Of a stretch of DNA of 64,000 nt, positions 55,040 through 64,000 are shown one piece after another. Both the position numbers and the translations under genes were made by a program. Source of the stretch: Polyangium jinanense (GTDB taxonomy: Bacteria > Myxococcota > Polyangia > Polyangiales > Polyangiaceae); contig NZ_JAGTJJ010000013.1 in assembly GCF_028435365.1 (NCBI RefSeq), forward strand, positions 1 through 64,000. The letters are read 5' to 3'. The number at the start of each line of letters is the position of its first letter. The first letter of the stretch is position 1. Below the pieces are notes generated by a model. It did not search any database. It was not told where the DNA came from and saw only the letters and a program-made list of their open reading frames with translations.

Positions 55040-55237
55040 CGGATCCTGGGCGGGCGGCGCGAGCGGACGGAACGCGAGAGCTAACGCTTGCACGCCTGGA
55101 GAACGGCCTTTGCCGCTCGACCTTACGGGCGATCGCCACCACATTGAGCCCCGGCGCGCGGTCACGCGGCCCATCGTCCGGCCTCGAACGGATTTTCTCG
55201 CGGGAAAGGCCGGAATTTCCACCAAGGGAGCGTCGAC

Positions 55238-56200
55238 TTGGCAGAAGAAGCTCACTCCTCGCGGACGAAGGCGGTGCCCTGTGCGCGCTGCGGCGCGCTG
55301 AACGGTGCGGGCTTCGATCGCTGCGTGCGCTGCGGGCAGGCGCTCTCCACCGTCGCTCGCTCGCTCGATCGCTTCGGCGCGCGCCTCGACCCGGAAGCCT
55401 TGCTCGCCTCGAAGCTCGTGCTTGGACTCACGATCCTGGTCTTCGCGGCGCAAATCTACGTCGCGCTCCGCGCTGGGGGCTCCGAGGACGGGCTCTCGGC
55501 GTTGCTTCGCCCGGCGCCGATCGACACCCTCCGGTTCGGGGCGCTCCACGTGCTGCTCGTCTTCGCGGAGCCGTGGCGCCTCGTCTCGGCGATATTCGTG
55601 CATTTCGGCGCCCTGCACCTGCTCGGCAACATGTTCGTGCTCTCGTGGCTCGGCCGGATCGCCGAGCCTGCCGTGGGGCCGGCGCGCTTGCTCCTCACCT
55701 ACGTCGTGACGGGCGTCTTCGGGTTCGTCGCCTCGATGGCCTACACGTTGTTCTTCGATCCCTCGGGCGGGGGGCTCACGGCGGGCGCGAGCGGCGCCGT
55801 CTTCGGAATCATGGGGCTCGTGCTCGGGATGCTGTACCGACAGCGAAACCCGCAGTGGAAGCGTTTCGCCCTGCAGGCCGTGCTCCTCAACGTGGTGTTC
55901 GGCTTCGCCGTCAACCAGGCCAACGTTGGTGTGGTCATCAACAACATCGCCCACCTGGGCGGCCTCGCCGCCGGCATCCTCCTCGGCGTGATTTTTGCCA
56001 AGCCCGTGCGTGTTTCCAGCCGGGACGGGAAATCGGACCTCGGGATGAACGTCGCCGCGGTGCTCGGCCTGCTCACGTGTGTGGCTTCGCTCGTCCTGGC
56101 GCAGCTCTCTCCGACGTGGCGCGAGCTCGATCAGAGCCGGCAGCGTTCGTCCTGGCGTGGGGCGGAGACCGGGCAAGTCGATTTCCAGACGAAGCGGTGA
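55238..56200 (+). CDS. Rhomboid intramembrane serine protease with N-terminal zinc ribbon
   Basis: The 320-aa protein opens with a small zinc ribbon (CARCG...CVRCG, residues 15-33) and then a six-helix rhomboid core. Landmarks are FVHFGALHLLGNMFVLSWLGRIAEP, the catalytic GASGAVFG and the catalytic His in NNIAHLGGLAAG. It cleaves substrates within the inner membrane. The start is a TTG at 55238 with AAGGGAG seven bases upstream. It is divergent from the ECF sigma factor, which raises the possibility of regulated proteolysis of the candidate anti-sigma factor. Confidence 0.92.
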   Translation: MAEEAHSSRTKAVPCARCGALNGAGFDRCVRCGQALSTVARSLDRFGARLDPEALLASKLVLGLTILVFAAQIYVALRAGGSEDGLSALLRPAPIDTLRFGALHVLLVFAEPWRLVSAIFVHFGALHLLGNMFVLSWLGRIAEPAVGPARLLLTYVVTGVFGFVASMAYTLFFDPSGGGLTAGASGAVFGIMGLVLGMLYRQRNPQWKRFALQAVLLNVVFGFAVNQANVGVVINNIAHLGGLAAGILLGVIFAKPVRVSSRDGKSDLGMNVAAVLGLLTCVASLVLAQLSPTWRELDQSRQRSSWRGAETGQVDFQTKR

Positions 56201-56259
56201 TTGCAAAATCGTCTCCGACCGTCTACCGCCTCGTATCGATTTCTTCCCCAGGAGACGCC

Positions 56260-56967
56260 ATGTCGCACAGCTCGCTTCGGCTCGCCCTTCTCGCCTCCGC
56301 GGTCGCCCTTGGCGGCTGCACGGTCTACGTCAACAACCGTCCCCCGTCGAACCAGCAGCAGCAAGCGCAGCCGGCGCGGCAGCCGTCCCGCGGCATGCCC
56401 CGCCCGACGAACGCGCAGCGGCCCACCACCACGACGCCGACCCAGACCGGGACCACCAAGCCCGCCGTCGAGCCGCCGCGCATCAACGGCCGCATCGCCT
56501 TCGGCAACGGCTCGATCGGCGCCTTCAAGGGCTACGCGTACGTGATCCCCAACACGACGACGAAGATGCCGGACTTCTCCAAGATGGTCCCCTTCGCAAC
56601 GCTGCTCACCGACAGCTTCATCGTCCAGCGCCAGGAGTTCTCGGGCGGCTTCCCCGGCGCCCTCGCCCAGGAAGAGTGGTTCGGGATCCGCTACGAAGGC
56701 CCGTTCGACATCTCCAAGGACGCTACCTACCTCTTCAAGCTCGTCTCCGACGACGGCGCGATCCTCTACATCGACGGCGCGAAGGTCATCGACAACGACG
56801 GCGTGCACATGCCTCAGGAAGCCACGGCGCAGACGGCCCTCAAGGCCGGCCGCCACCAGCTCCGCCTCGATTACTTCCAGGGCAAGAAGGGCACGGTCGC
56901 CCTCTCCCTCTCGGTGGCCGAGGCCATCGGCGACGCCGTGCCGCGTCCCCTCGTGGGCGTTCGCTAG
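56260..56967 (+). CDS. PA14-domain lipoprotein
   Basis: The 235-aa product has a lipobox (SAVALGGC), a Gln/Pro/Thr-rich spacer of about 55 residues and a PA14 domain (about 75-225), recognisable from YEGPFDISKDATYLFKLVSDDGAILYIDGAKVIDNDG and AGRHQLRLDYFQGKKGTVALSL. PA14 domains bind carbohydrates in many surface proteins. The ATG at 56260 follows AGGAGACGCC. It starts 59 nt after the rhomboid gene, on the same strand. Confidence 0.85.
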   Translation: MSHSSLRLALLASAVALGGCTVYVNNRPPSNQQQQAQPARQPSRGMPRPTNAQRPTTTTPTQTGTTKPAVEPPRINGRIAFGNGSIGAFKGYAYVIPNTTTKMPDFSKMVPFATLLTDSFIVQRQEFSGGFPGALAQEEWFGIRYEGPFDISKDATYLFKLVSDDGAILYIDGAKVIDNDGVHMPQEATAQTALKAGRHQLRLDYFQGKKGTVALSLSVAEAIGDAVPRPLVGVR

Positions 56968-57096
56968 CTCGCGCGCCTCACCCCGCGATCATCCCGACTC
57001 TCTCCGCCCTTCGTTCGTCCCGACCCCTCGCAAGCGCCTCGATCCTGCGGCTTATTCGACGCGGCGGGTGGCCATGATGCTATCGTCGCCTCGCGT

Positions 57097-58572
57097 ATGG
57101 CGTCGGTGAACCCGCTCTCGCGGGAGCTCGTCTTCAAGATCGTCTATTACGGCCCGGGGCTCGGCGGGAAGACGACCACGCTCGAGTACATCCACGCGAC
57201 GGCCAAGCCCGAGCACCGCGGCAAGCTCGTCTCGCTCGCGACGCCCGTCGACCGTACGCTCTACTTCGACTTCCTGCCGATGCGCTTGCCGCCGATCCGC
57301 GGCATGAACGTGCGGCTGCAACTCTTCACCGTCCCGGGCCAGGTCTACTTCAACGCGACCCGCAAGCTCGTGCTCACGGGCTCCGACGGCATCGTGTTCG
57401 TGAGCGACTCGCAGATCGCGCGCGCCGACGCGAACCTCGAGAGCTTCGACAACCTGCGCGACAACCTCGCCGATCAGGGCCGGAACGTCGCGGACATGCC
57501 CATCGTCTTCCAGCACAACAAGCGCGACCTGCCCGACGTGCTCCCGATGGAGGAGCTCGATCGGATGCTGAACCGCTTCCGCGCGCCGTCCCTGCCCGCG
57601 TCGGCGAAGACGGGCATGGGCGTGTACGAGACGCTGGAGCGAATCACGCAGGTCGTGCTCGCGTCGTTCGAGTCGCAGATCCCCGAGTCGGTGCGTGCCG
57701 CGGCCGCAGAGGCCTACGATCCGGCCGAGGAAGGGCTCGCCGCAGCGCTGCGTGATGCTTCGCGCAGCGATCGTCCGCCCGTGAGCGCCGCGATGGTCAA
57801 CCGCGTCGCCCCGAGCCGCGCCTGGGGCAGCGTGCCGCCCGACACGGGCATCGAGGAACCGGAGGAGCTGAAGAGCGCTGCGATTCGCCCGCCTCCCCTG
57901 CCCGTCACGAGCTTCCCCGAGGCGCAGGAAGAGCCGACGCCGTCGAGCGCGCAGCTCGCGATCGCGCCGCCCGCCGAGGCGCCGATCCTGCCGAAGACCG
58001 AGTCCGTGCGGCCACCGCCGCCGCCGTCCGTGCATCCGCCGCCGACGGCGGGCCGGCCGCGCGCGCCCGAGTCGGTGCGCAGTCGGACGCGTGGCTCGGT
58101 CTTCCCGCCACCGAAACCGTTCGCGCCGCTCGTCCCGCAGGCACCGGCTTCGGCGCCGGGTTCGAACCACGCGGGCTTGAACATCGGATCGAAGACCGAA
58201 GCAGGCGTGCACGCCGAGGGGCTGCGAGGCGCGGGGCTTTCGTTCGCGGAGCTCTGGTCCGATGGCGATCACGCGCTCATCCACAACGTCGAAGCGTCGA
58301 TCGCGAACGGCCGCTACGCCGAGGCGATTGAGCAGTGTGATGGACTCGTGGCGCGCCAGCTCGCGAGCGCTGCGAGCTTGTTCGGCGCCTCGGATGCGCC
58401 GCGGGATCCCTCCACGGTGCCGCTCATGCTCGGGCTCGATGGACGCCGCTACCTGTCCTTCCGCTCGACCGTGCGTGCGGCGCGCGGGGGCGTGAAGATG
58501 ACCGCGCGCGACGCGCTCGCGGTCTACGCCTTCGCGATCGACGCGCGGCTCGCGCGCAGCTCGATCCGCTGA
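57097..58572 (+). CDS. MglA-like Ras-family GTPase with long C-terminal extension
   Basis: The 491-aa protein has an MglA-type GTPase (about residues 1-195): G1 GPGLGGKTT (19-27), switch region LATPVDRTLYFDFLP, G3 TVPGQVYFN, G4 HNKRDLPD and G5 SAKTGMGV. MglA itself ends near here. This protein adds a Pro/Ser-rich linker (about 200-375) and an ordered domain of about 110 residues (LSFAELWSDGDHALIHNVEASIANGRYAEAIEQCDGLVARQ to the end). MglA controls polarity and motility in myxobacteria; this paralogue may signal to another partner. No strong ribosome binding site precedes the ATG. Confidence 0.88.
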   Translation: MASVNPLSRELVFKIVYYGPGLGGKTTTLEYIHATAKPEHRGKLVSLATPVDRTLYFDFLPMRLPPIRGMNVRLQLFTVPGQVYFNATRKLVLTGSDGIVFVSDSQIARADANLESFDNLRDNLADQGRNVADMPIVFQHNKRDLPDVLPMEELDRMLNRFRAPSLPASAKTGMGVYETLERITQVVLASFESQIPESVRAAAAEAYDPAEEGLAAALRDASRSDRPPVSAAMVNRVAPSRAWGSVPPDTGIEEPEELKSAAIRPPPLPVTSFPEAQEEPTPSSAQLAIAPPAEAPILPKTESVRPPPPPSVHPPPTAGRPRAPESVRSRTRGSVFPPPKPFAPLVPQAPASAPGSNHAGLNIGSKTEAGVHAEGLRGAGLSFAELWSDGDHALIHNVEASIANGRYAEAIEQCDGLVARQLASAASLFGASDAPRDPSTVPLMLGLDGRRYLSFRSTVRAARGGVKMTARDALAVYAFAIDARLARSSIR

Positions 58573-58596
58573 GTGCTCTGCGCAGACGGCGTTCGA

Positions 58597-58727
58597 CCAT
58601 CAGCGGTGCATCGCGTGCATCGACCGCATCGCGGTCGATGCACCAAACGTCCAGGGCTTGCCCTGGTCCGGGTCGAGGGGCGGACAGCCCCTCGTCGGGT
58701 CCGGGGTGAAACCCCGGCGCTACGCTG
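58597..58727. repeat. Palindromic extragenic element, copy 6 (half element, most diverged)
   Basis: A half element fills the convergent gap between the MglA-like gene and rodA. Its core (58615-58643) has the same 13-3-13 geometry, but its arm GTGCATCGACCGC is unlike the other copies, with the partner arm changed to match perfectly. GC hairpins (CCAGGGC/GCCCTGG, GAGGGGC/GCCCCTC and CCGGGG/CCCCGG) follow. It is a likely bidirectional terminator. Confidence 0.8.
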
Positions 58728-58739
58728 CCAATCGCCCTC

Positions 58740-59873
58740 TCAAAGGCGATCAGGCGCGGGAACGACCGAGTAGCGACGCATCGACACGTTCATGAGCAGC
58801 GCGACGCACATGAGCATCGTGGTCACGCTGGAGCCACCGTAGGAGAAGAGCGGCAACGTCACGCCGACGACGGGGAGGATGCCGCAGACCATCCCTGCGT
58901 TGATGAACGCGTGCCAGAAGAGGATTGCGCCGCAGCCGACGCCGAGCACGGCGCCGAAGCGATCCTTGGCGAGCGAGGCGATGCGAATCGACCACAGGCA
59001 GAGGAAGCCGTAGAGCAGCACAAGCAGCACGCTACCGGCGAAGCCCCACTCCTCTGCGAAGACTGGGAACGGGAAGTCCGAGAACTGATCGGGCAGGAAG
59101 TTGAACTGGTTCTGCGTGCCCTTCATGTACCCGTTGCCGAAAAGCCCGCCGTTGCCGATGGCCACGCGCGAGTGATGCGCGTGCCAGCCGGTCTTGAGGA
59201 TGTCGTCCTCGGGCTTCAAGAAGACGGTGACGCGCGCCTTCTGGTAGTCGAGCAGAACGTAGTTCCAGATGATGGGGAGAGCGCAGGCGACGGTCACGAT
59301 GAACGTGAGCACGCTCTTCCACCGGACCCGCGTGAGCGCGGCGATCATCAGGAAGACGAGGACGTGGATCGAGGCGGTGCCGAGATCGGGCTGCTTCAGG
59401 ATCAGCAGCGCGGGCACGCCCGTGAGCAGCGCGGGAACGAGGAGATCCTTCAGCGTGCGTCCTTCGCTGCGTGGATCGTCGTGAAGGAATTTCGCCAGTG
59501 CGATGACGAGGAAGACCTTCATGAACTCGCTCGGCTGGAAGCGGAAGGAGCCGAATTCGATCCAGCGCTTGGAGCCTCGCAAGTCCTTCGCGAAGATGAA
59601 GACCAGGACGAGCGAGAAGACGCCGAAGGTGTAGATGGCGTAGCCGAGGCGCTCGAGGTGGCGATAGTCGATGGCGACGAGGATCCCGCCGAGGATGCCG
59701 CCGAGCACGAGCCAGTAGATCTGGCTGATGTAGAGCTCGGCGCGCACACCCTGGTAGACGCTGGTCGCGCTGTAGAGGTTGACCACGCCGAGCACGGCGA
59801 TGAGGGCCGCCGCGATGAAGAGCGGCCAGTCGAAGTGATCCCTCGCGCGGGGCGAAACGTCGCCGCGGATCAC
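58740..59873 (-). CDS. rodA: RodA, SEDS peptidoglycan glycosyltransferase
   Basis: The 377-aa polytopic membrane protein polymerises lipid II for cell elongation. SEDS marks are SATSVYQG near the start, the GSKRWIEFGSFRFQPSEFMKVFLV loop, LKQPDLGTA with the catalytic Asp, and the C-terminal FINAGMVCGILPVVGVTLPLFSYGGSS. The start is a GTG at 59873 with GAGGAGG upstream, overlapping the mrdA stop (GTGA). It works as a complex with the transpeptidase encoded just before it. Confidence 0.96.
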   Translation of the reverse strand: MIRGDVSPRARDHFDWPLFIAAALIAVLGVVNLYSATSVYQGVRAELYISQIYWLVLGGILGGILVAIDYRHLERLGYAIYTFGVFSLVLVFIFAKDLRGSKRWIEFGSFRFQPSEFMKVFLVIALAKFLHDDPRSEGRTLKDLLVPALLTGVPALLILKQPDLGTASIHVLVFLMIAALTRVRWKSVLTFIVTVACALPIIWNYVLLDYQKARVTVFLKPEDDILKTGWHAHHSRVAIGNGGLFGNGYMKGTQNQFNFLPDQFSDFPFPVFAEEWGFAGSVLLVLLYGFLCLWSIRIASLAKDRFGAVLGVGCGAILFWHAFINAGMVCGILPVVGVTLPLFSYGGSSVTTMLMCVALLMNVSMRRYSVVPAPDRL

Positions 59874-61819
59874 GGGGAGCCTCCTCGATCGGGTTTCGGC
59901 TGCGTTCGCGCGTTGCCCGCGTTGTTCACGCCGGCGCGCGGGCCGCGCTCGCGTGCGAGCTCGTTGTAGGCGCGGACGACCTCGAAGGCGACGGGCGCGG
60001 CGTGCTTGCCGCCGGCGCCGCCGTGCTCGACGAGGACCACGACTGCGACCTCGGGCGCGCGTGACGGCGAGTAGCCCGCGAACCACGCGTGCTCGCGGTT
60101 GAAGTACCAGACGCGTTCGGCCTCGGCGCCACGCGCGAGCTTGTGCGAGACCTGCGCGGTGCCCGTCTTGCCTGCCATGTCCACGCCGAGCACGCGCGCC
60201 TTGAAGGCGGTGCCCTCCTCGGAGTTCACGCCCGCGTAGAGCGCCTTCTGCACGAGCGAGAGGTTCTCGGGGCTCACGTCGATCTGCCGCCGCACGCGCG
60301 GCGCGAACTCCTGCACCACCGTGCCCGCGCTCGTCTCTACTGCGCGCACGATCTGCGGCTGGTAGAGCGTGCCGCCGTTCGCGAGCGCCGCGTACGCGAG
60401 CGCGAGCTGCAGGACGGTCACGGTCGTCGCGCCCTGGCCGATGGCGGCGTTCAGGCCAAAGCCGAGTCGGAACTGGCCCTTGTTGCGCAAGGTCATCCAG
60501 GCGCGCGTCGGCATGCGCCCGGCTGCCTCCGCGTTCACGCCGAGACCCGTCCTCGCGCCGAGGCCGAAGCGCTGGCCCATCTCGGCGATGACGTCCATGC
60601 CCACGCCGAGCTCGGCCGCGAGGCGGTAGAAGTAGACGTTGCACGACTCCGCGATCCCCTGGTGGAGATCCACCGGCCCGTGGACGTGCGTGCAGCGGAA
60701 CGTGCGCTTGCCGAAGGTGAGCGCGCCGCGGCAGTTCGTCGCCTGGCGCGGATCGATGAGCCCCTTCTCCAGCGCCGCGAGCGCCGTGAACGGCTTGAAC
60801 GTCGAGCCCGGCGGATACGCGCCCGAGATCGTCTTGTCGAGCGCGGGCTTGAGCGGATCCGAGTAGAGCCTGCGGAACGCGTCGCGGATGACCTGCTTGC
60901 CCGATCCGCCCGAGAGCGCGTTCGGGTCGTAGCTCGGCTTCGAGTAGAGGCCGATGATGCGGCCCGTGCGCACGTCGATCAGCGCGACGCCGCCCGCGAG
61001 CTCGCCGCGCATCGCCTTGTCGATCGCGCGCTGGATATCGGCGTCGAGCGTGAGTCGGAGATCGCGGCCCGGGATCGGATCGACGCGCCGCGGCTCCTCG
61101 ATGATCCCTTCGCCGCCGGGCCTGCGCCGGCCCTTCGCGTCGACGAGCACCTTCTCCCAGCCACGCGAACCGCGCAGGTAGCTCTCCCACGCGCGCTCGA
61201 TGCCCGTCGCGCCGACGCGATCACCCTCGACGTAGCCCGCGCTGCGGAGCTGGTTCAGCTTCTCCGCGTCGACCTCGACCATGTAACCGAGCGCGTGCGC
61301 GCCGACCTCTTCGTACGGGTAGTAGCGGACCGGCACAGGCACGACGTCCACGAAGGGCAGCTCGGCGTCGTGCGTGCGCAGCGTGGCCACGGCGTCACGC
61401 GAGATGTCCTCCTTGAGGAGGATCTGCTGGCTCTTCCGAGGGCCGTCGTTCGCGCGGATCGTGGTAAGCAGCGCTTCGAGCCGCGCGCGCTCGTCCACGC
61501 CGACGCCGAGGTACTCGACGAGCTTCGGCCATACCCCCTGCATGTCCATCTTCTCGGGGACGACGTACAGGTTGTACGAGGGCCGGCTCGCCGCGAGGAT
61601 CTTGCCGCCCCGATCGCGGATGAGCCCGCGCGTCGTCGCGAGCGTGATGCGACGGACGATGTTCTCGCGGGCGATCGCTTTGTTGTCGTCGCCCTCGATG
61701 ATCTGGAGCTGGAACAGGCGCCCGATCAGGATGAGCTGGAGCACCGCCATCGCGAGCGCGATCCAGCGGAAGCGGCGCCTGAACTCGCTGACGTCGGAGC
61801 GCTGAACGACGAGGCTCAT
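59870..61819 (-). CDS. mrdA: Penicillin-binding protein 2 (elongation transpeptidase)
   Basis: The 649-aa protein has an N-terminal anchor (IALAMAVLQLILIGRLFQL), a dimerisation domain with TRGLIRDRGGKILA, and a transpeptidase domain. Its active-site motifs are YPPGSTFK (catalytic Ser339), SCN in AESCNVYFY and KTG in AGKTGTAQ. It cross-links the glycan made by RodA. The start overlaps the mreD stop (ATGA), and the stop overlaps the rodA GTG. It is a beta-lactam target. Confidence 0.96.
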   Translation of the reverse strand: MSLVVQRSDVSEFRRRFRWIALAMAVLQLILIGRLFQLQIIEGDDNKAIARENIVRRITLATTRGLIRDRGGKILAASRPSYNLYVVPEKMDMQGVWPKLVEYLGVGVDERARLEALLTTIRANDGPRKSQQILLKEDISRDAVATLRTHDAELPFVDVVPVPVRYYPYEEVGAHALGYMVEVDAEKLNQLRSAGYVEGDRVGATGIERAWESYLRGSRGWEKVLVDAKGRRRPGGEGIIEEPRRVDPIPGRDLRLTLDADIQRAIDKAMRGELAGGVALIDVRTGRIIGLYSKPSYDPNALSGGSGKQVIRDAFRRLYSDPLKPALDKTISGAYPPGSTFKPFTALAALEKGLIDPRQATNCRGALTFGKRTFRCTHVHGPVDLHQGIAESCNVYFYRLAAELGVGMDVIAEMGQRFGLGARTGLGVNAEAAGRMPTRAWMTLRNKGQFRLGFGLNAAIGQGATTVTVLQLALAYAALANGGTLYQPQIVRAVETSAGTVVQEFAPRVRRQIDVSPENLSLVQKALYAGVNSEEGTAFKARVLGVDMAGKTGTAQVSHKLARGAEAERVWYFNREHAWFAGYSPSRAPEVAVVVLVEHGGAGGKHAAPVAFEVVRAYNELARERGPRAGVNNAGNARTQPKPDRGGSP

Positions 61820-62343
61820 CGCTGCCCTCCTTCTCCGGGCCTCGGCACGTTGATGGTCGCCTGATGCACGCGCTCGGCGAGGCTGAAGACGAGCGGCGCG
61901 AAGATCGCCGTCCCGATCGCGTGCGGCGCGACGAGCGTCGCGAGTGCGCGCGGCCTCGCCGTGTCGGTCCCGAAGATCGCCGTGAGCACCACGATGAGCA
62001 CGCCTTCGAGCAGCGCGAAGGCGAAGGCGAGCGCGACCTTCGTGAGGAGCGTCTGCGCGGCGAGCCGCACGCCCGCGGCGCGCGCGACGACGAACGTGGC
62101 GACCGTGATGAAGGTGAACAGGCCGATGGGCGCGGCCGAGAACAGATCGAGCAGGTAGCCGAGCAAGAACGCGAGCGCCGCGCCGCGCGCGATCGAGTAC
62201 TCGTGCACGCCCATGAACACCACGAGCGGCAGGAGCAGGCTCGGCGTGATCCCCGCGATCTGCAGCCGCCCGATCAGCCGGTAGAGGTTCGACTGGATGA
62301 TGAGAAGGGCGACGCCGACAGCGAGAAATGCGGTGTTTCGCAT
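61816..62343 (-). CDS. mreD: MreD, rod-shape membrane protein
   Basis: The 175-aa protein has about five membrane helices (FLAVGVALLIIQSNLYRL; SLLLPLVVFMGVHEY; GAALAFLLGYLLDLFSAAPIGLFTFITVATFVV; VALAFAFALLEGVLIVVLTAIFG), with the LGYLLDLFSAAPIG segment typical of MreD. The ATG at 62343 has GGAGGAGG upstream. It lies 23 nt after mreC and overlaps mrdA by ATGA. Confidence 0.92.
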   Translation of the reverse strand: MRNTAFLAVGVALLIIQSNLYRLIGRLQIAGITPSLLLPLVVFMGVHEYSIARGAALAFLLGYLLDLFSAAPIGLFTFITVATFVVARAAGVRLAAQTLLTKVALAFAFALLEGVLIVVLTAIFGTDTARPRALATLVAPHAIGTAIFAPLVFSLAERVHQATINVPRPGEGGQR

Positions 62344-62366
62344 CGTCCTCTCTCCTCCTCCCGACC

Positions 62367-63245
62367 TTACCGCCGCGGCGTGGACGAGCCAGACGCCGAG
62401 GGTGCCGGCTGGGCCTCCTCCGGGGGCGCGGAGGTGACGATCAGCACCTCCTCGAGCCGCGAGAAATCCACGGCAGGTGTCGCGTAAACCTGCTGGTAGA
62501 TGCCGAAGTCCCGCTTCACGACCTGCGTCACCTTGCCGACCGGGATGCCCTTCGGATACCGCTTCCCGACGCCGCTCGTGACGAGCAGATCGCCGACCTC
62601 CACCTCGTCGGTGCGCTGCACGTACTCCACGCTGCAGAGGTACTTCGTCTCGTCGCCCGTCCCGCGGACGAACCCACGCGCGCCGGTCCGCTGCACGACC
62701 ACGTCGACGCCGCTGCCTGCGTCGACGACGAGCCGCACGTCGATCGTGTCGCCCGAGACCTTGAGCGTCGTGCCCACGACGCCGTCGGGCGAGATCACGG
62801 GCAGGTTCGGCTGCACGTCGCGCGACTCGCGATCGAGGGCCACGCGCGCGACGCGGAAAAACTCGTTCGTGTTTTTCCCGACAACCTGCGCGCTCACGAC
62901 GTCGGTGCGGACGCTCGTGCGCAGATCGAGCAGACGCCGGAGCCTTCGGTTCTCCTCCTCGAGCGCTTCGAGCTTGCTCACGCGCTCGCGGAGACGCGCG
63001 TTCTGCGAGGCGATCCGCGCGTTGTCCTCCTTGACGTCGACCAGGTAGATGTAGTCGCCCCAAATGTTCGAGAGCCCGCGCGCCAGCGTCGCCGCAGCGT
63101 ACTGGAGGGGCGTCGCGATCCGGACGATCACCTTGTCGGCGCCCGTGACCTTGCCCGGATCACGCATGCTGGCCCGGAGGAACCAGAACGGCACCGCCAG
63201 GGCGAGCAGGACGATGGCCAGGTCGCGGTAACGCTTGAAGTTCAT
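62367..63245 (-). CDS. mreC: MreC, rod-shape periplasmic scaffold
   Basis: The 292-aa protein has one N-terminal helix (DLAIVLLALAVPFWFL) and a coiled coil (about residues 70-108, EDNARIASQNARLRERVSKLEALEEENRRLRRLL). The beta-barrel MreC domain follows (VVGKNTNEFFRVARVALDRE, SPDGVVGTTLKVSG, DLLVTSGVGKRYPKGIPVGKV). It activates PBP2/RodA. The C-terminus is a short Pro/Ala/Ser-rich tail. It follows mreB by 113 nt. Confidence 0.96.
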   Translation of the reverse strand: MNFKRYRDLAIVLLALAVPFWFLRASMRDPGKVTGADKVIVRIATPLQYAAATLARGLSNIWGDYIYLVDVKEDNARIASQNARLRERVSKLEALEEENRRLRRLLDLRTSVRTDVVSAQVVGKNTNEFFRVARVALDRESRDVQPNLPVISPDGVVGTTLKVSGDTIDVRLVVDAGSGVDVVVQRTGARGFVRGTGDETKYLCSVEYVQRTDEVEVGDLLVTSGVGKRYPKGIPVGKVTQVVKRDFGIYQQVYATPAVDFSRLEEVLIVTSAPPEEAQPAPSASGSSTPRR

Positions 63246-63358
63246 GCTTCGGGCGGCGCTGCCGCCGGGAAGGCGGCATCAGGCAACGCGCGGGAGGTCC
63301 CCGCTCTTCCCTCGATGCCACGAGAGACGCGCGGACGCTACCTGCACACGCGCTCCGG

Positions 63359-64000
<642 letters not shown>

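Noticed and set aside
55190..55225. A third copy of the GGGAAA/TTTCCC dyad (GGGAAAGGCCGGAATTTCC)
   Set aside because: The half-sites are wrongly spaced, there is no second dyad about 21 bp away and no GG-N10-GC promoter at the expected distance.
53767..56259. Long rightward frame running into the PA14 lipoprotein
   Set aside because: Only the last 235 codons (from 56260) are protein-like, with a ribosome binding site and a signal peptide. The part before is antisense to the sigma/anti-sigma genes and overlaps the rhomboid gene in another frame.

Overview
The window reads as chromosomal DNA of a high-GC, large-genome myxobacterium, most likely of the Polyangiales (Sorangium/Polyangium-like). 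This rests on the gene families: a Ser/Thr kinase with a Pro/Ala-rich tail, several Cys-rich or Asp/Gly-rich surface lipoproteins, an MglA-type GTPase with a long extension, an NtrC-family regulator with sigma54 promoters, and a J-protein/Hsp70 operon with low-complexity linkers. No rRNA, integrase, transposase or CRISPR array is visible. One tRNA gene (Phe-GAA) is present.

Layout. 1-2300: an acyl-CoA synthetase between two copies of a palindromic extragenic repeat. 2303-13813: a potassium block, with kup divergent from an outer-membrane protein gene that leads a tightly overlapping operon (two small membrane proteins, kdpF, A, B, C, D, E). A tandem direct repeat in the divergent gap looks like a KdpE box. 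13826-25337: a probable sigma54 regulon. It holds a Cys-rich lipoprotein gene, a leftward operon (TolC-type channel, membrane fusion protein, RND pump, membrane sensor plus trehalose-6-phosphate synthase split by a frameshift), and a divergent histidine kinase/NtrC-family regulator pair. The lipoprotein promoter and the divergent centre each carry two near-palindromic sites about 21 bp apart, upstream of GG-N10-GC promoters at matched spacing. 25674-32038: PAS-STAS regulator, cytochrome P450, O-methyltransferase, SRPBCC protein, DUF2156 protein, MarR regulator. 32247-34803: orphan genes, a 43-bp minisatellite and a HAD hydrolase. 34769-43431: a kinase / TPR-PEGA / lipoprotein / 14-module Cys-repeat / glycogen synthase operon, plus two more lipoproteins. 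43765-55039: a leftward run of nine closely spaced genes (ECF sigma factor, candidate membrane anti-sigma, lipoprotein, LpxL-like acyltransferase, J-domain protein, Hsp70, low-complexity protein, M1 metallopeptidase, membrane protein). 55238-58572: rhomboid protease, PA14 lipoprotein and MglA-like GTPase, all rightward. 58740-64000: the cell-shape operon mreB (cut by the window edge)-mreC-mreD-mrdA-rodA.

Two signals stand out beyond the genes. First, the predicted NtrC/sigma54 regulon links RND efflux, trehalose synthesis and a surface lipoprotein, and its operators can be read directly. Second, a family of extragenic elements is built on a 29-nt hairpin with a constant 13-3-13 geometry. The stem sequence changes between copies while perfect pairing is kept, which suggests selection for structure. 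Starts of individual genes were chosen by ribosome binding site, overlap or family conservation, and are less certain where noted.
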